Translations under genes and position numbers: made by a program | Notes under the pieces: model-generated | What the model saw: the letters and a program-made list of their open reading frames with translations, nothing else | What the model was told of the DNA's origin: nothing | Database searches by the model: none | In this document: positions 32,984-41,351 of the stretch, one piece after another | How the letters are laid out: the number at the start of each line of letters is the position of its first letter | Numbering within the stretch: position 1 is the stretch's first letter | From: Streptococcus gallolyticus | Lineage (GTDB): Bacteria > Bacillota > Bacilli > Lactobacillales > Streptococcaceae | Length of the DNA stretch: 64,000 nt | Assembly: GCA_019794795.1 (NCBI GenBank) | Contig: JAIMFC010000003.1 | Coordinates: 124,001-188,000, forward strand | Reading direction: 5' to 3'

Positions 32984-33748
32984 ATATTCTTTTCCATTAA
33001 AGATGAAGCGGATATGGGAGTAGTCGAGGTGTTCATCCTTGTCGGCCATGAAGCTCGTCGCATCTTGTTTGACTTGGACTAAGTCAATGCCTTGTGCTTG
33101 GGCTGCGAAGACGCAACCGCAGTAGCACTGGCGGTAGATATCGTATTCACTGCACATTTCAACCGAGCGTTTGTAGCCTTGATTTTTCTTAAAATCGCTG
33201 GGCAAATACTGGGTATTGTAGACTTGCTGGACTTCGATTCCAACAGCGTTGATGGTTTGTGAATTTTTGTGTGGGCTGATGGTCAGGGCGCTTCCAAAGT
33301 AGTCAAATCCTAGCTCGACAGCCTTTTGCGCAGTCTTGTCCAAGCGATAATCATAGCAGACACGACAACGGTCACCGCCCTCAGGTTCTTTTTCCAATCC
33401 ACGCACGGTCTTGAAAAATTCATTTGGGACATAGTCGGCGGCCAGAAATTGCACCTGCTGTCCAGTTTGTTGATTGAAATCATGGACAAATTTTTGTGTG
33501 ACATAGGAACGACGCTGGTATTCGACCTTTGGGTGTATATTTGAATTGGCAAAATAAATGGTTACATCTGCCCACTGGGTTAGATATTCTAGCGTATAGG
33601 TGCTGCAGGGAGCACAGCAAACGTGCATGAGAATGCGGGGACGAACTTGATTTGCCTGCCAAACCTTAACCATTTCCTGCATGACACGGTCATAATTGAC
33701 CTTTTGATTGGGCTGCATACTGGATAAAATTTCTTCTACATCAATCAT
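32981..33748 (-). CDS. queH: Epoxyqueuosine reductase QueH
   Basis: 255 residues. Contains the QueH (former DUF208) cysteines: HVCCAPCS near residue 43, RCRVCYDYR in the middle and QCYCGCVFA towards the end, which hold an iron-sulfur/mono-iron site. It makes the last step of queuosine synthesis in tRNA. Start MIDVEEILSSMQPNQKVNYD with a GGAG site just upstream. Confidence 0.92.
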   Translation of the reverse strand: MIDVEEILSSMQPNQKVNYDRVMQEMVKVWQANQVRPRILMHVCCAPCSTYTLEYLTQWADVTIYFANSNIHPKVEYQRRSYVTQKFVHDFNQQTGQQVQFLAADYVPNEFFKTVRGLEKEPEGGDRCRVCYDYRLDKTAQKAVELGFDYFGSALTISPHKNSQTINAVGIEVQQVYNTQYLPSDFKKNQGYKRSVEMCSEYDIYRQCYCGCVFAAQAQGIDLVQVKQDATSFMADKDEHLDYSHIRFIFNGKEY

Positions 33749-33884
33749 TTTATAAACTCCTTGAGATTGTCAAATTTAGTTTACCATAAAAAGTGCAAGA
33801 CAAGTCAGCTTCGTCGAGGATTCTGCCTTTTTCTTTTTACAGTAAAGTGGTAAAATAGTAGAAATAAATGAGGAGAGAACCGAA

Positions 33885-36086
33885 ATGAAGGAAGTCAATC
33901 TTACGGGTCCGGAAGTTGTAGAGCTAACTCGCGCCTATATGCCAGAAGAAGATGTAAAGTTTGTAGAAAAGGCATTGCACTACGCGGTTGAGGCTCACAA
34001 GGAGCAGTTCCGTCAGTCGGGCGAGCCCTATATTGTTCACCCCATTCAGGTGGCAGGGATTTTAGCAGGTCTGAAATTAGACGCAGTCACAGTTGCCTGC
34101 GGTTTTTTACATGACGTCGTAGAGGATACAGAAATTACCCTAGACCAAATGGAAGCTGAATTTGGTCTAGAAGTTCGTCTGATTGTCGACGGTGTCACCA
34201 AGCTCGGTAAGGTCGAGTACAAGAGCCACGAGGAGCAATTGGCGGAAAACCACCGCAAGATGCTCATTGCCATGTCAAAAGATATGCGGGTTATTCTGGT
34301 CAAATTAGCAGACCGCCTGCACAATATGCGAACGCTCAAGCATTTGCGCAAGGATAAGCAGGAGCGGATTTCACGTGAAACCATGGAAATTTATGCTCCG
34401 TTGGCACATCGTTTGGGGATTTCTTCTATCAAGTGGGAGTTGGAGGATATGTCCTTCCGCTACTTGAATGAGGTTGAATTTTATAAAATTACCCGCATGA
34501 TGACGGAGAAACGCCGTGAGCGGGAAGCTTTGGTGGCAGAAGTTGTGGACAAGATTGAGAGCTACGCAAGCGAACGTCATCTGGAAGGTCAGATTTATGG
34601 TCGTCCTAAGCATATCTACTCAATCTACCGCAAGATGCATGATAAGAAAAAGCGGTTTGATGAACTCTATGACCTGACTGCTATTCGCTGTGTGATGGAG
34701 ACGCCGAGTGATGTTTATGCCATGCTGGGCTACATTCACGAACTTTGGCGTCCAATGCCTGGTCGTTTCAAGGATTACATTGCCAATCCAAAAGCCAATG
34801 GTTATCAGTCTATTCACACGACAGTTTATGGGCCGAAGGGGCCGATTGAATTTCAAATCCGAACGCGAGAAATGCACCAAGTGGCAGAGTACGGGGTTGC
34901 GGCTCACTGGGCTTACAAACGTGGAGGCAATGCAGTTGCCAAACAAAGCGAGCTCAAGTGGATTAATAATTTGATTGAGTTGCAGGCAGATGCTGGCGAT
35001 GCCAAGACATTCGTGGATTCGGTTAAGGACGATATTTTCACGGAGCGAATTTACGTCTTCACGCCAGACGGAACGGTACGTGAGTTGCCAAAAGACTCAG
35101 TGCCGATTGATTTCGCCTATGAGATTCATACCAAGGTTGGTGAACGAGCAACAGGTGCTAAGGTCAACGGTCGCATGGTGCCACTGACGACCAAACTCCG
35201 CACAGGTGATCAGGTGGAGATTGTGACCAATGCCAATTCCTTTGGACCGAGCCGTGACTGGGTGAATATTGTCAAAACCCATAAGGCACGCAATAAAATC
35301 AAGCAATTTTTCAAAAACCAAGACAAAGAACTGTCAGTTTCTAAGGGGCGTGAAATGCTGCAAAGCCTCCTACAGGAGCATGGCTATGTGGCTAATCAAT
35401 ACTTTGACCGCAAGCACATGGATGAAGTATTGCAGAAGACAGGTTATAAAACAGACGAGTCACTCTTTGCGGCAGTTGGTTTCGGTGAAACTTCTGCCAT
35501 GTCTGTCTTTAATCGCTTAACAGAAAAAGAGCGCCGTGAAGCAGAGCGGGCTAAGGCTAAGGCTGAAGCTGATGAGTTGGTCAATGGTGGTGAGGTCAAA
35601 CAAGCCAGCAAGGACAGTATGAAGATTCGTCACGAAGGTGGCGTGGTCATTGAAGGGGCTTCGGGACTCTTGGTACGGATTGCCAAATGTTGCAATCCAG
35701 TGCCGGGTGATGAGATTGTCGGCTATATTACCAAGGGGCGTGGGGTGGCTGTCCACCGTGCGGATTGCATGAACCTCAAGGCTCAGGATAACTATGAGGC
35801 GCGACTAATTGATGTGGATTGGGAGGATGAACATTCTGCCAAGGAATACATGGCACATATCGATATCTATGGGCTCAACCGTTCTGGCTTGCTCAATGAT
35901 GTTTTGAAGGTATTGACCAATTCTAGTAAGAATATTTCTACAGTGAGTGCTCAGCCGACCAAGGATATGAAGTATGCGACGATTCACGTTTCCTTTGGGA
36001 TTCCAAATTTGGCCAGTCTTACTAGCTTGGTAGACAAAATCAAGTCTGTGCCAGAGGTTTATTCTGTCAAGCGGACAAATGGGTAA
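33885..36086 (+). CDS. relA: Bifunctional (p)ppGpp synthetase/hydrolase (RelA/Rsh)
   Basis: 733 residues, ATG 33,885 behind GAGGAGAGAACC. HD hydrolase domain (about 30-180; HPIQVAGILA, GFLHDVVEDT), synthetase domain (about 240-350; YSIYRKMHDKKKRFDELYDLTAIRC, NPKANGYQSIHTTV), TGS domain (about 390-450; VFTPDGTVRELPKDSVPIDFAYEIHT), zinc-finger region (IAKCCNPVPGD) and a C-terminal ACT domain. It sets the stringent response. Both catalytic sites look intact, as in the main streptococcal Rsh. A TAAAAT -10 precedes it. Confidence 0.96.
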   Translation: MKEVNLTGPEVVELTRAYMPEEDVKFVEKALHYAVEAHKEQFRQSGEPYIVHPIQVAGILAGLKLDAVTVACGFLHDVVEDTEITLDQMEAEFGLEVRLIVDGVTKLGKVEYKSHEEQLAENHRKMLIAMSKDMRVILVKLADRLHNMRTLKHLRKDKQERISRETMEIYAPLAHRLGISSIKWELEDMSFRYLNEVEFYKITRMMTEKRREREALVAEVVDKIESYASERHLEGQIYGRPKHIYSIYRKMHDKKKRFDELYDLTAIRCVMETPSDVYAMLGYIHELWRPMPGRFKDYIANPKANGYQSIHTTVYGPKGPIEFQIRTREMHQVAEYGVAAHWAYKRGGNAVAKQSELKWINNLIELQADAGDAKTFVDSVKDDIFTERIYVFTPDGTVRELPKDSVPIDFAYEIHTKVGERATGAKVNGRMVPLTTKLRTGDQVEIVTNANSFGPSRDWVNIVKTHKARNKIKQFFKNQDKELSVSKGREMLQSLLQEHGYVANQYFDRKHMDEVLQKTGYKTDESLFAAVGFGETSAMSVFNRLTEKERREAERAKAKAEADELVNGGEVKQASKDSMKIRHEGGVVIEGASGLLVRIAKCCNPVPGDEIVGYITKGRGVAVHRADCMNLKAQDNYEARLIDVDWEDEHSAKEYMAHIDIYGLNRSGLLNDVLKVLTNSSKNISTVSAQPTKDMKYATIHVSFGIPNLASLTSLVDKIKSVPEVYSVKRTNG

Positions 36087-36125
36087 TCATGCTCTTTCGA
36101 GCTTATAAAAATAAAAGGATGATGT

Positions 36126-36569
36126 ATGAAAATTGTGATGCAACGAGTGTCGTCTGCTTCAGTGTCCATCGAGGGACAAGTGGTCGGTGCGATTGACCAA
36201 GGTCTGCTCTTGTTGGTTGGAGTTGGGACAGATGATAGTCAGGAAGATTTGGATTATGCGGTGCGAAAGATTGTCAACATGCGAATATTTTCCGATGAAG
36301 CTGGCAAGATGAATCTTTCTGTCCAAGATGTGCAGGGGGCAATCCTATCTATTTCTCAATTCACATTGTTTGCGGACACAAAAAAAGGCAACAGACCTGC
36401 CTTTACAGGGGCTGCCAAGTCAGATATGGCTAGCCATCTTTATGACCAATTTAACCAAAGTTTAGCCAACTTTGTACCTGTCGAAAAAGGTGTGTTCGGA
36501 GCAGATATGCAGGTTTCCCTAGTCAATGATGGACCTGTCACTATTATTTTGGATACTAAAAATCCGTAA
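36126..36569 (+). CDS. dtd: D-aminoacyl-tRNA deacylase
   Basis: 147 residues, ATG 36,126. Family motifs [17 protein letters not shown] and the C-terminal [11 protein letters not shown] (Gly-cisPro motif region) are present. It hydrolyses D-aminoacyl-tRNA and glycyl-tRNA-Ala. It follows relA by 40 bp, the common firmicute order. Confidence 0.95.
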   Translation: MKIVMQRVSSASVSIEGQVVGAIDQGLLLLVGVGTDDSQEDLDYAVRKIVNMRIFSDEAGKMNLSVQDVQGAILSISQFTLFADTKKGNRPAFTGAAKSDMASHLYDQFNQSLANFVPVEKGVFGADMQVSLVNDGPVTIILDTKNP

Positions 36570-36610
36570 CAAACCCCAAAACTGAGGAAGCTCTTACTTT
36601 AAGTCAGACA

Positions 36611-36636
36611 AAAAGCGACGGATTCGTTGCTTTTTT
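36611..36636 (+). terminator. Terminator after dtd
   Basis: AAAAGCGACG (36,611-36,620), GATT loop, CGTTGCTTTT (36,625-36,634); T run. Confidence 0.8.
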
Positions 36637-36836
36637 GAAGGATGAAATCATTATTTCTTTAAAAGTTGAGTAATAAACATAACATTTTTACTTATGTTGC
36701 GCATCCTAGTTTGCAGAATTTTCTGATTATTCTTTGTTTTATTGCCTTTTTTAAATGATAAACAACTTCAAGCAATTTCTAGTGAAACTCATCTAATCGA
36801 TTCAAGTTTTTGGTAGATAGTGCCGGTCTGTACACT

Positions 36837-37021
36837 ATGGAAATGTTTAAACCTTTTCAAAAATACTATTTAGATATTGTAGCATCGGTAGTTCTATTTT
36901 TTATTTGGGGCCAGGGATAGTACTCGCTGTGTACTTTAGAAAGACGAAGTGTATTTATTATCCAATTGTTTATCATGCTTTTTGGAATTTACTTCCATTT
37001 TTAATTAGCTTTTTAAAATAA
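36837..37021 (+). pseudogene. Remnant of a CPBP-family membrane protease gene
   Basis: In two frames the 3' part of this gap reads VYFRKTKCIYYPIVYHAFWNLLPFLISFLK then stop; HAFWNLLP is the last conserved motif (HxxxN/B) of CPBP intramembrane proteases. Upstream a short hydrophobic frame (MEMFKPFQKYYLDIVASVVLFFIWGQG) ends at a stop. The rest of 36,637-36,836 shows no ORF. A decayed gene is the likely explanation. Confidence 0.45.
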
Positions 37022-37042
37022 TCTATTTAGTCATAACAAACC

Positions 37043-37070
37043 AAAAAACTGAGATTTTTCTCAGTTTTTT
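37043..37070 (-). terminator. Terminator of the metal-regulator gene
   Basis: AAAAAACTGAG and CTCAGTTTTTT pair across 6 nt; on the minus strand it overlaps the last codons and ends the regulator transcript. Confidence 0.75.
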
Positions 37071-37717
37071 TCTTCTTCTACATACAATACTTGGGCAATG
37101 CTCATAGGGATAGTTAGTTGCTTGTCCTTGTAGGCAACTGTCACGGTTTGGCTGAAGTCCATGTCAATTTCAAGGATTTCCAGTTGGTCTCCGATAGCCA
37201 GTTCGTGTTGTTCGAGATATTGCAGGAGTTGGTAAAAATCCTTGACGCGGACCAGACGGTAGTGTCCGACCTGCGTAATGGTGGATAATCTGGTTGCATA
37301 GCGTTCTACCAAAGGTTGTCCCTGTCTAGGAATCGTTCCCCCGTGAGGACAGATTTCAGGAAAACCAAGTACAGCATCCAGGCGTTCCACAAATAAATCA
37401 GAAATGGTATGTTCCAAAACCTCCGCTTCTTCGTGGACTTCTTCGGCAGAATAACCCAACTGATTGAGCAAGAAAACTTCGATGAGGCGGTGCTTGCGGT
37501 AGAGGTCAGCAACCATCTTTTGTCCTCGTTCCTCTAAGCGATAACCAATTTTGCTATCTTTTTGGACTAAGCCCTCCGCTAAGAGCTTTTTCATCATTTC
37601 GGAAACGGCTGGCGCAGAAAATTGCATAGTTTCTGCGATTTTTTTATTGGTCATTTTCTGACCAATCTGCCCTAATTCATAAATACATTTCAAGTAATCT
37701 TCTTTATTTGGTGTCAT
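37061..37717 (-). CDS. DtxR/MntR-family metal-dependent repressor (ScaR/SloR/TroR-like)
   Basis: 218 residues. N-terminal winged helix (MTPNKEDYLKCIYELGQIGQ...APAVSEMMKKLLAEGLVQKD), dimerisation/metal domain with EVHEEAEVLEHTIS and ICPHGGTIP, and a C-terminal SH3-like FeoA domain (LEILEIDMDFSQTVTVAYKD). It represses manganese (and sometimes zinc or iron) uptake when metal-loaded. Divergent from troA; the palindrome at 37,804-37,817 is its probable operator. Confidence 0.9.
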   Translation of the reverse strand: MTPNKEDYLKCIYELGQIGQKMTNKKIAETMQFSAPAVSEMMKKLLAEGLVQKDSKIGYRLEERGQKMVADLYRKHRLIEVFLLNQLGYSAEEVHEEAEVLEHTISDLFVERLDAVLGFPEICPHGGTIPRQGQPLVERYATRLSTITQVGHYRLVRVKDFYQLLQYLEQHELAIGDQLEILEIDMDFSQTVTVAYKDKQLTIPMSIAQVLYVEEEKN

Positions 37718-37803
37718 GTTTCGCTCTCTTTCTTAGTTATTATACCAAAAAATAATATAAAAGGTTGACAGATGGTGTTTTTTAATATATATTATTAAGA
37801 AAA

Positions 37804-37817
37804 TTAGGTAAACCTAA
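37804..37817. promoter_or_regulatory. Probable metal-repressor operator upstream of troA
   Basis: TTAGGT-AA-ACCTAA is a 6+6 dyad 35 bp before the troA start and between two AT-rich promoter-like runs; streptococcal SloR/MtsR/ScaR boxes have this kind of AT-rich AGGTTAACCT-like dyad. Confidence 0.6.
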
Positions 37818-37851
37818 TAAAATAATATATATAACATAAAAAGGAGTTTCT

Positions 37852-38781
37852 ATGTTGAAGAAAATATTTGCGAGCGTACTTGCGCTATTATCCTGTTGTA
37901 TTTTGTTGGCTTGTCAATCAACAGCGAGCCAGAAAAAATCCAATGAAAAACCGACTGTGACTGTGACGACATCTTTCCTGTATGATATGGTGTATCAGCT
38001 AGCTGGTGATGATGTCAAACGGGAATTGATTATCCCTGCTGGGGAAGACCCACACCTCTACGTTGCTAAATCTAGCGACTTAGACAAGTTGAAAAATGCG
38101 GACTTGGTTCTCTATCATGGCCTGCATTTTGAAGGGAAAATGGTCGATGCGTTAGAACAAACTGGTGTAGCTGTAACCAAAAATTTCCCTAAAGAAAAGA
38201 TAAATACCATGGAAGAAGACGGTGAAAAAATCACTGACCCACACTTCTGGTTTGATATCAGCTTGTACCAGTCAGCGGTAAAAGTTGCTTCTGCTCAGTT
38301 GCAAGAATTGGTCCCAGCCAAGGCTGAAAAGATTAAAGAAAATGAAAAATCTTACTTGGCACAATTGGATGAGTTGGATGCGTGGGTAAGTAAAGAACTC
38401 AGCGTCATTCCAGCAAATAGCCGCTACTTGGTAACACCACACGATGCCTTTAACTATTTTGCGGCGAGCTATGACTTCACCCTCTATGCACCTCAAGGTG
38501 TAAGTACGGACTCAGAAGTTGCTAACAGTGATATGATTGACACCGTTAACTTGATCATTGACCACAAGGTGAAAGCAATCTTTACAGAGTCAACAACAAA
38601 TCCTGAGCGCATGGAAAAATTGAAAGAAGCTGTTGCAGCTAAGGGTGGAAAAGTTGAAGTAGTGACTGGTGAAGGCAAGGAACTTTTCTCAGATTCATTG
38701 GCACCAGAAGGTGAAGATGGAGATACTTACATTGATATGTACAAACACAATGTAAATCTCATCGTAGCATCATTAAAATAA
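37852..38781 (+). CDS. troA: Metal-binding lipoprotein of an ABC importer (TroA/ScaA family)
   Basis: 309 residues, ATG 37,852 behind AAAGGAGT. Signal peptide with lipobox LLAC (Cys 21). ZnuA/TroA fold; metal ligands visible as the His in GEDPHLYVAKSSD, the His in ITDPHFWFDIS, a Glu in FTESTTNPERM and the Asp near GDTYIDMYKHN. It binds Mn and/or Zn outside the membrane and delivers it to TroCD. First gene of troABCD; a hairpin at 38,795-38,825 after it probably limits read-through so the lipoprotein is made in excess. Confidence 0.92.
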   Translation: MLKKIFASVLALLSCCILLACQSTASQKKSNEKPTVTVTTSFLYDMVYQLAGDDVKRELIIPAGEDPHLYVAKSSDLDKLKNADLVLYHGLHFEGKMVDALEQTGVAVTKNFPKEKINTMEEDGEKITDPHFWFDISLYQSAVKVASAQLQELVPAKAEKIKENEKSYLAQLDELDAWVSKELSVIPANSRYLVTPHDAFNYFAASYDFTLYAPQGVSTDSEVANSDMIDTVNLIIDHKVKAIFTESTTNPERMEKLKEAVAAKGGKVEVVTGEGKELFSDSLAPEGEDGDTYIDMYKHNVNLIVASLK

Positions 38782-38794
38782 ACATAAAGCATAA

Positions 38795-38830
38795 AAGGTC
38801 AGGCTGAGATAGAGTTCTCAACCTTCCTTT
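38795..38830 (+). terminator. Attenuating hairpin between troA and troB
   Basis: AAGGT (38,795-38,799) pairs with ACCTT (38,821-38,825) and TGAGA (38,805-38,809) with TCTCA (38,816-38,820), then CCTTTT. Confidence 0.6.
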
Positions 38831-38849
38831 TAGGGGAAAGTAGGACAAG

Positions 38850-39602
38850 ATGAAAACAGTACTCGAAATGCAAGAGGTCAGTTTGACTTATGGCGCAGTT
38901 TCGGCTTTGGAAAATGTAAACTTGATCATTCCGCAAGGAAGTCGGACAGCCATTGTGGGACCGAATGGCGCAGGAAAATCTAGTCTCATGAAGGCTATTT
39001 TGGGCTTGGAAGGTCAGGTGAAAGGGAAGGTTTCTCTCCTAGGGCAGTCTGAACAAATTGCCCAGCTCATTCAGAAAGAATTGGCCTATATTCCTCAAGC
39101 CAGTCAGGTCAATTGGCAGTTTCCTGCTACTGTTTTTGAAATTGTTCTCATGGGACGCTATGCCCATATTAATAACTGGCTGAAACGCCCAGGGAAAAAA
39201 GATCGTGAAATCGTTGAGGTAGCCTTGGAACGGATGAATTTACAAGACTTACGCCATCGTCAGATTGATCAATTGTCTGGTGGTCAACGCCAGCGTGTTT
39301 TCATTGCACGTGCTTTGGCGCAAGAGGCACAAATCTATCTCATGGATGAGCCCTTAGCAGGAATCGATCAGCTGACAGAGACCATTATCATGGATACACT
39401 CAAGGAATTTCAAGCGGAAGGCAAGACCTCCATTGTCATTCACCATGATTTGACGACAGTTGCGGATTATTTTGATTATCTTGTCTGGCTCAACCGTACA
39501 GTTCTAGCTAGTGGTCCGGTGGAAAAAGTATTGACGACGGAGAATTATCAGACGACCTATGGCGTAGTGGATAAGTTCTTTTTGACAAAAGAAGGGAAGT
39601 GA
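38850..39602 (+). CDS. troB: ABC transporter ATPase (Mn/Zn uptake)
   Basis: 250 residues. Walker A GPNGAGKSS (about 37-45), signature LSGGQRQRV, Walker B LMDEPLAGID, H-loop VIHHDL. Energises import of metal through TroC/TroD. The stop is 4 bp before troC. Confidence 0.95.
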   Translation: MKTVLEMQEVSLTYGAVSALENVNLIIPQGSRTAIVGPNGAGKSSLMKAILGLEGQVKGKVSLLGQSEQIAQLIQKELAYIPQASQVNWQFPATVFEIVLMGRYAHINNWLKRPGKKDREIVEVALERMNLQDLRHRQIDQLSGGQRQRVFIARALAQEAQIYLMDEPLAGIDQLTETIIMDTLKEFQAEGKTSIVIHHDLTTVADYFDYLVWLNRTVLASGPVEKVLTTENYQTTYGVVDKFFLTKEGK

Positions 39603-39606
39603 TGAC

Positions 39607-40467
39607 ATGTTTTCTCTTCTAACAGAATACTCTTTTTGGACAGTAGCTTTAGGCACCTGTCTTCTTGCCCTTGCTTCCAGCATGGTAGGGACCATTAGTG
39701 TTTTGACCAAGCAAAGTATGATAGGGGACAGTCTGGGACACGCTGCCTATCCAGGTGTGATTTTTTCGTTCATTCTTTTCCAGTCACGGAGTCCATTTTT
39801 ACTGATGCTGGGGGCCATGTTTTCAGGTTATGTTTCTTATGGTCTGGTCCAGTGGCTACACAAGAATAGTCAGCACAGTCTAATCAATATTCTTGCCTTT
39901 GTCTCATCTTCCTTTTTTGGTTTGGGCATGGTGTTGAAAAATTATATTCAAGGGAATGCCCAGTATTCTAATGCTTCTCAGGCAGGTCTTGCGACCTATC
40001 TTTTTGGTCAAGCAGCCTTTATCCAACTGGATGATATTTTCTTGATTTGTCTGGTGGCATTGGTTTGCTTGGTTCTCTTCTTTCGCTACTACCAAGCCTT
40101 CAAACTGTATTTATTTGATGCGAATGTTGCTTCTCTTTTAGGTGTTAAGGTGACAGTTCTCAAGCAGTTAACCATGTTTCTCATGATTTGTTTGATTTCG
40201 GTTGGGCTTAAGGTTGTGGGAGCTGTTTTGATGAGTTCTTTCTTGATTGCACCAGCTGTTTTCGGTCTTCTCTTGGGGAAAAATTATAGTCAGGTTTTGT
40301 TCTTATCTGTCCTGTCTGCCGTGACTTCGGCATTTTTGGGAACATGGGTCAGCTCTGCTGTTTCTGGCTTGTCTACGGGACCGAGCATTATTATCTGTAT
40401 GACAATGACAACTTTAGCGAGCTTTCTCTATGTGACCTATATAAGAAAGGAGAATGTCCGTGTTTGA
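39607..40467 (+). CDS. troC: Metal ABC transporter permease
   Basis: 286 residues with eight or nine hydrophobic segments; ABC-3 family (ZnuB/MntB), with the conserved SMIGDSLGHAAYPGVIF near residue 40 and a central KLYLFDANVASLLGV coupling-helix segment. Overlaps troD by 14 bp. Confidence 0.92.
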   Translation: MFSLLTEYSFWTVALGTCLLALASSMVGTISVLTKQSMIGDSLGHAAYPGVIFSFILFQSRSPFLLMLGAMFSGYVSYGLVQWLHKNSQHSLINILAFVSSSFFGLGMVLKNYIQGNAQYSNASQAGLATYLFGQAAFIQLDDIFLICLVALVCLVLFFRYYQAFKLYLFDANVASLLGVKVTVLKQLTMFLMICLISVGLKVVGAVLMSSFLIAPAVFGLLLGKNYSQVLFLSVLSAVTSAFLGTWVSSAVSGLSTGPSIIICMTMTTLASFLYVTYIRKENVRV

Positions 40468-41287
40468 GGTTTTGTTGATTTTAGTTTTGGTATCGGCTTC
40501 CTGTGGTTTGATTGGTTCTCTGCTGGTTTTACAAAATCAATCCATGCTTGCAGATGCTCTTTCTCACTCGGTTCTCTTGGGAATCGTCTTGGGATTTTTC
40601 ATCAGCAATAGCTTGGATTCGCCACTGTTGGTGTTAGGGGCTACTGTTTTTGGTGTTCTATCTGTCTTGTCCATTGACTTTCTACATAGTCAGAAGGTCC
40701 ACCATGATGCGGCGACGGGTTTGGTTTTTTCCTTCTTTTTTGCTCTTGCGGTCATTTTGATTTCCCTTTTTGCGCGAAATGTACACTTGGATGTGGATAT
40801 GGTGCTCATGGGAGAAGTCATCTTTGCTCCGCTTCATCGCATGGATTTGCTGGTTCTTTCCTTACCAGTAGCGGCGGTCAAGTCAAGCGTCACCCTACTC
40901 ATCAATCTTGCTTTCTTCCTGCTTTTTTATCAGCCTCTCAAACTCTATCTCTTTGATAAAAGACAGGCTAAGTTGGCAGGCTTGGCGACGACAAGATTGC
41001 GCTTGACGACGCTTCTTTTGGTATCTCTAACGACCGTTTTGGCCTTTGATGCGGTGGGTTCAATGACAGTTATTGTGTTTCTGGTAGCTCCTGCTATGAT
41101 CGCTCTCCCGTGGTCGCGCCATTTTGGTCAGTTTTTGGTCTTAGGGCAGGCGATTGGTTTGGCAACAACTAGCCTTGGTTTTTTGCTTGGACAGAGCTTG
41201 GACCTGACTATGTCGGGAACGTGTGCAACGGTTAGTCTCTTGGTTTTCTGCGCCAGCATTTTCCTGAAAAATAGAGTGAAAAGCTAG
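40454..41287 (+). CDS. troD: Metal ABC transporter permease
   Basis: 277 residues, ATG 40,454 behind AAAGGAGA within the end of troC. ABC-3 family: SMLADALSHSVLLGIVLGF near residue 30 and KLYLFDKRQAKLAGL in the coupling region. Two different permeases are typical of Tro/Mts-type importers and form a heterodimer. Confidence 0.92.
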   Translation: MSVFEVLLILVLVSASCGLIGSLLVLQNQSMLADALSHSVLLGIVLGFFISNSLDSPLLVLGATVFGVLSVLSIDFLHSQKVHHDAATGLVFSFFFALAVILISLFARNVHLDVDMVLMGEVIFAPLHRMDLLVLSLPVAAVKSSVTLLINLAFFLLFYQPLKLYLFDKRQAKLAGLATTRLRLTTLLLVSLTTVLAFDAVGSMTVIVFLVAPAMIALPWSRHFGQFLVLGQAIGLATTSLGFLLGQSLDLTMSGTCATVSLLVFCASIFLKNRVKS

Positions 41288-41351
41288 TTGGGAAATGCAA
41301 ATCCAGTGGCTTTTTGCTAAGATAGAGGGGAAAGAAAAGGGAGGAAACGAA

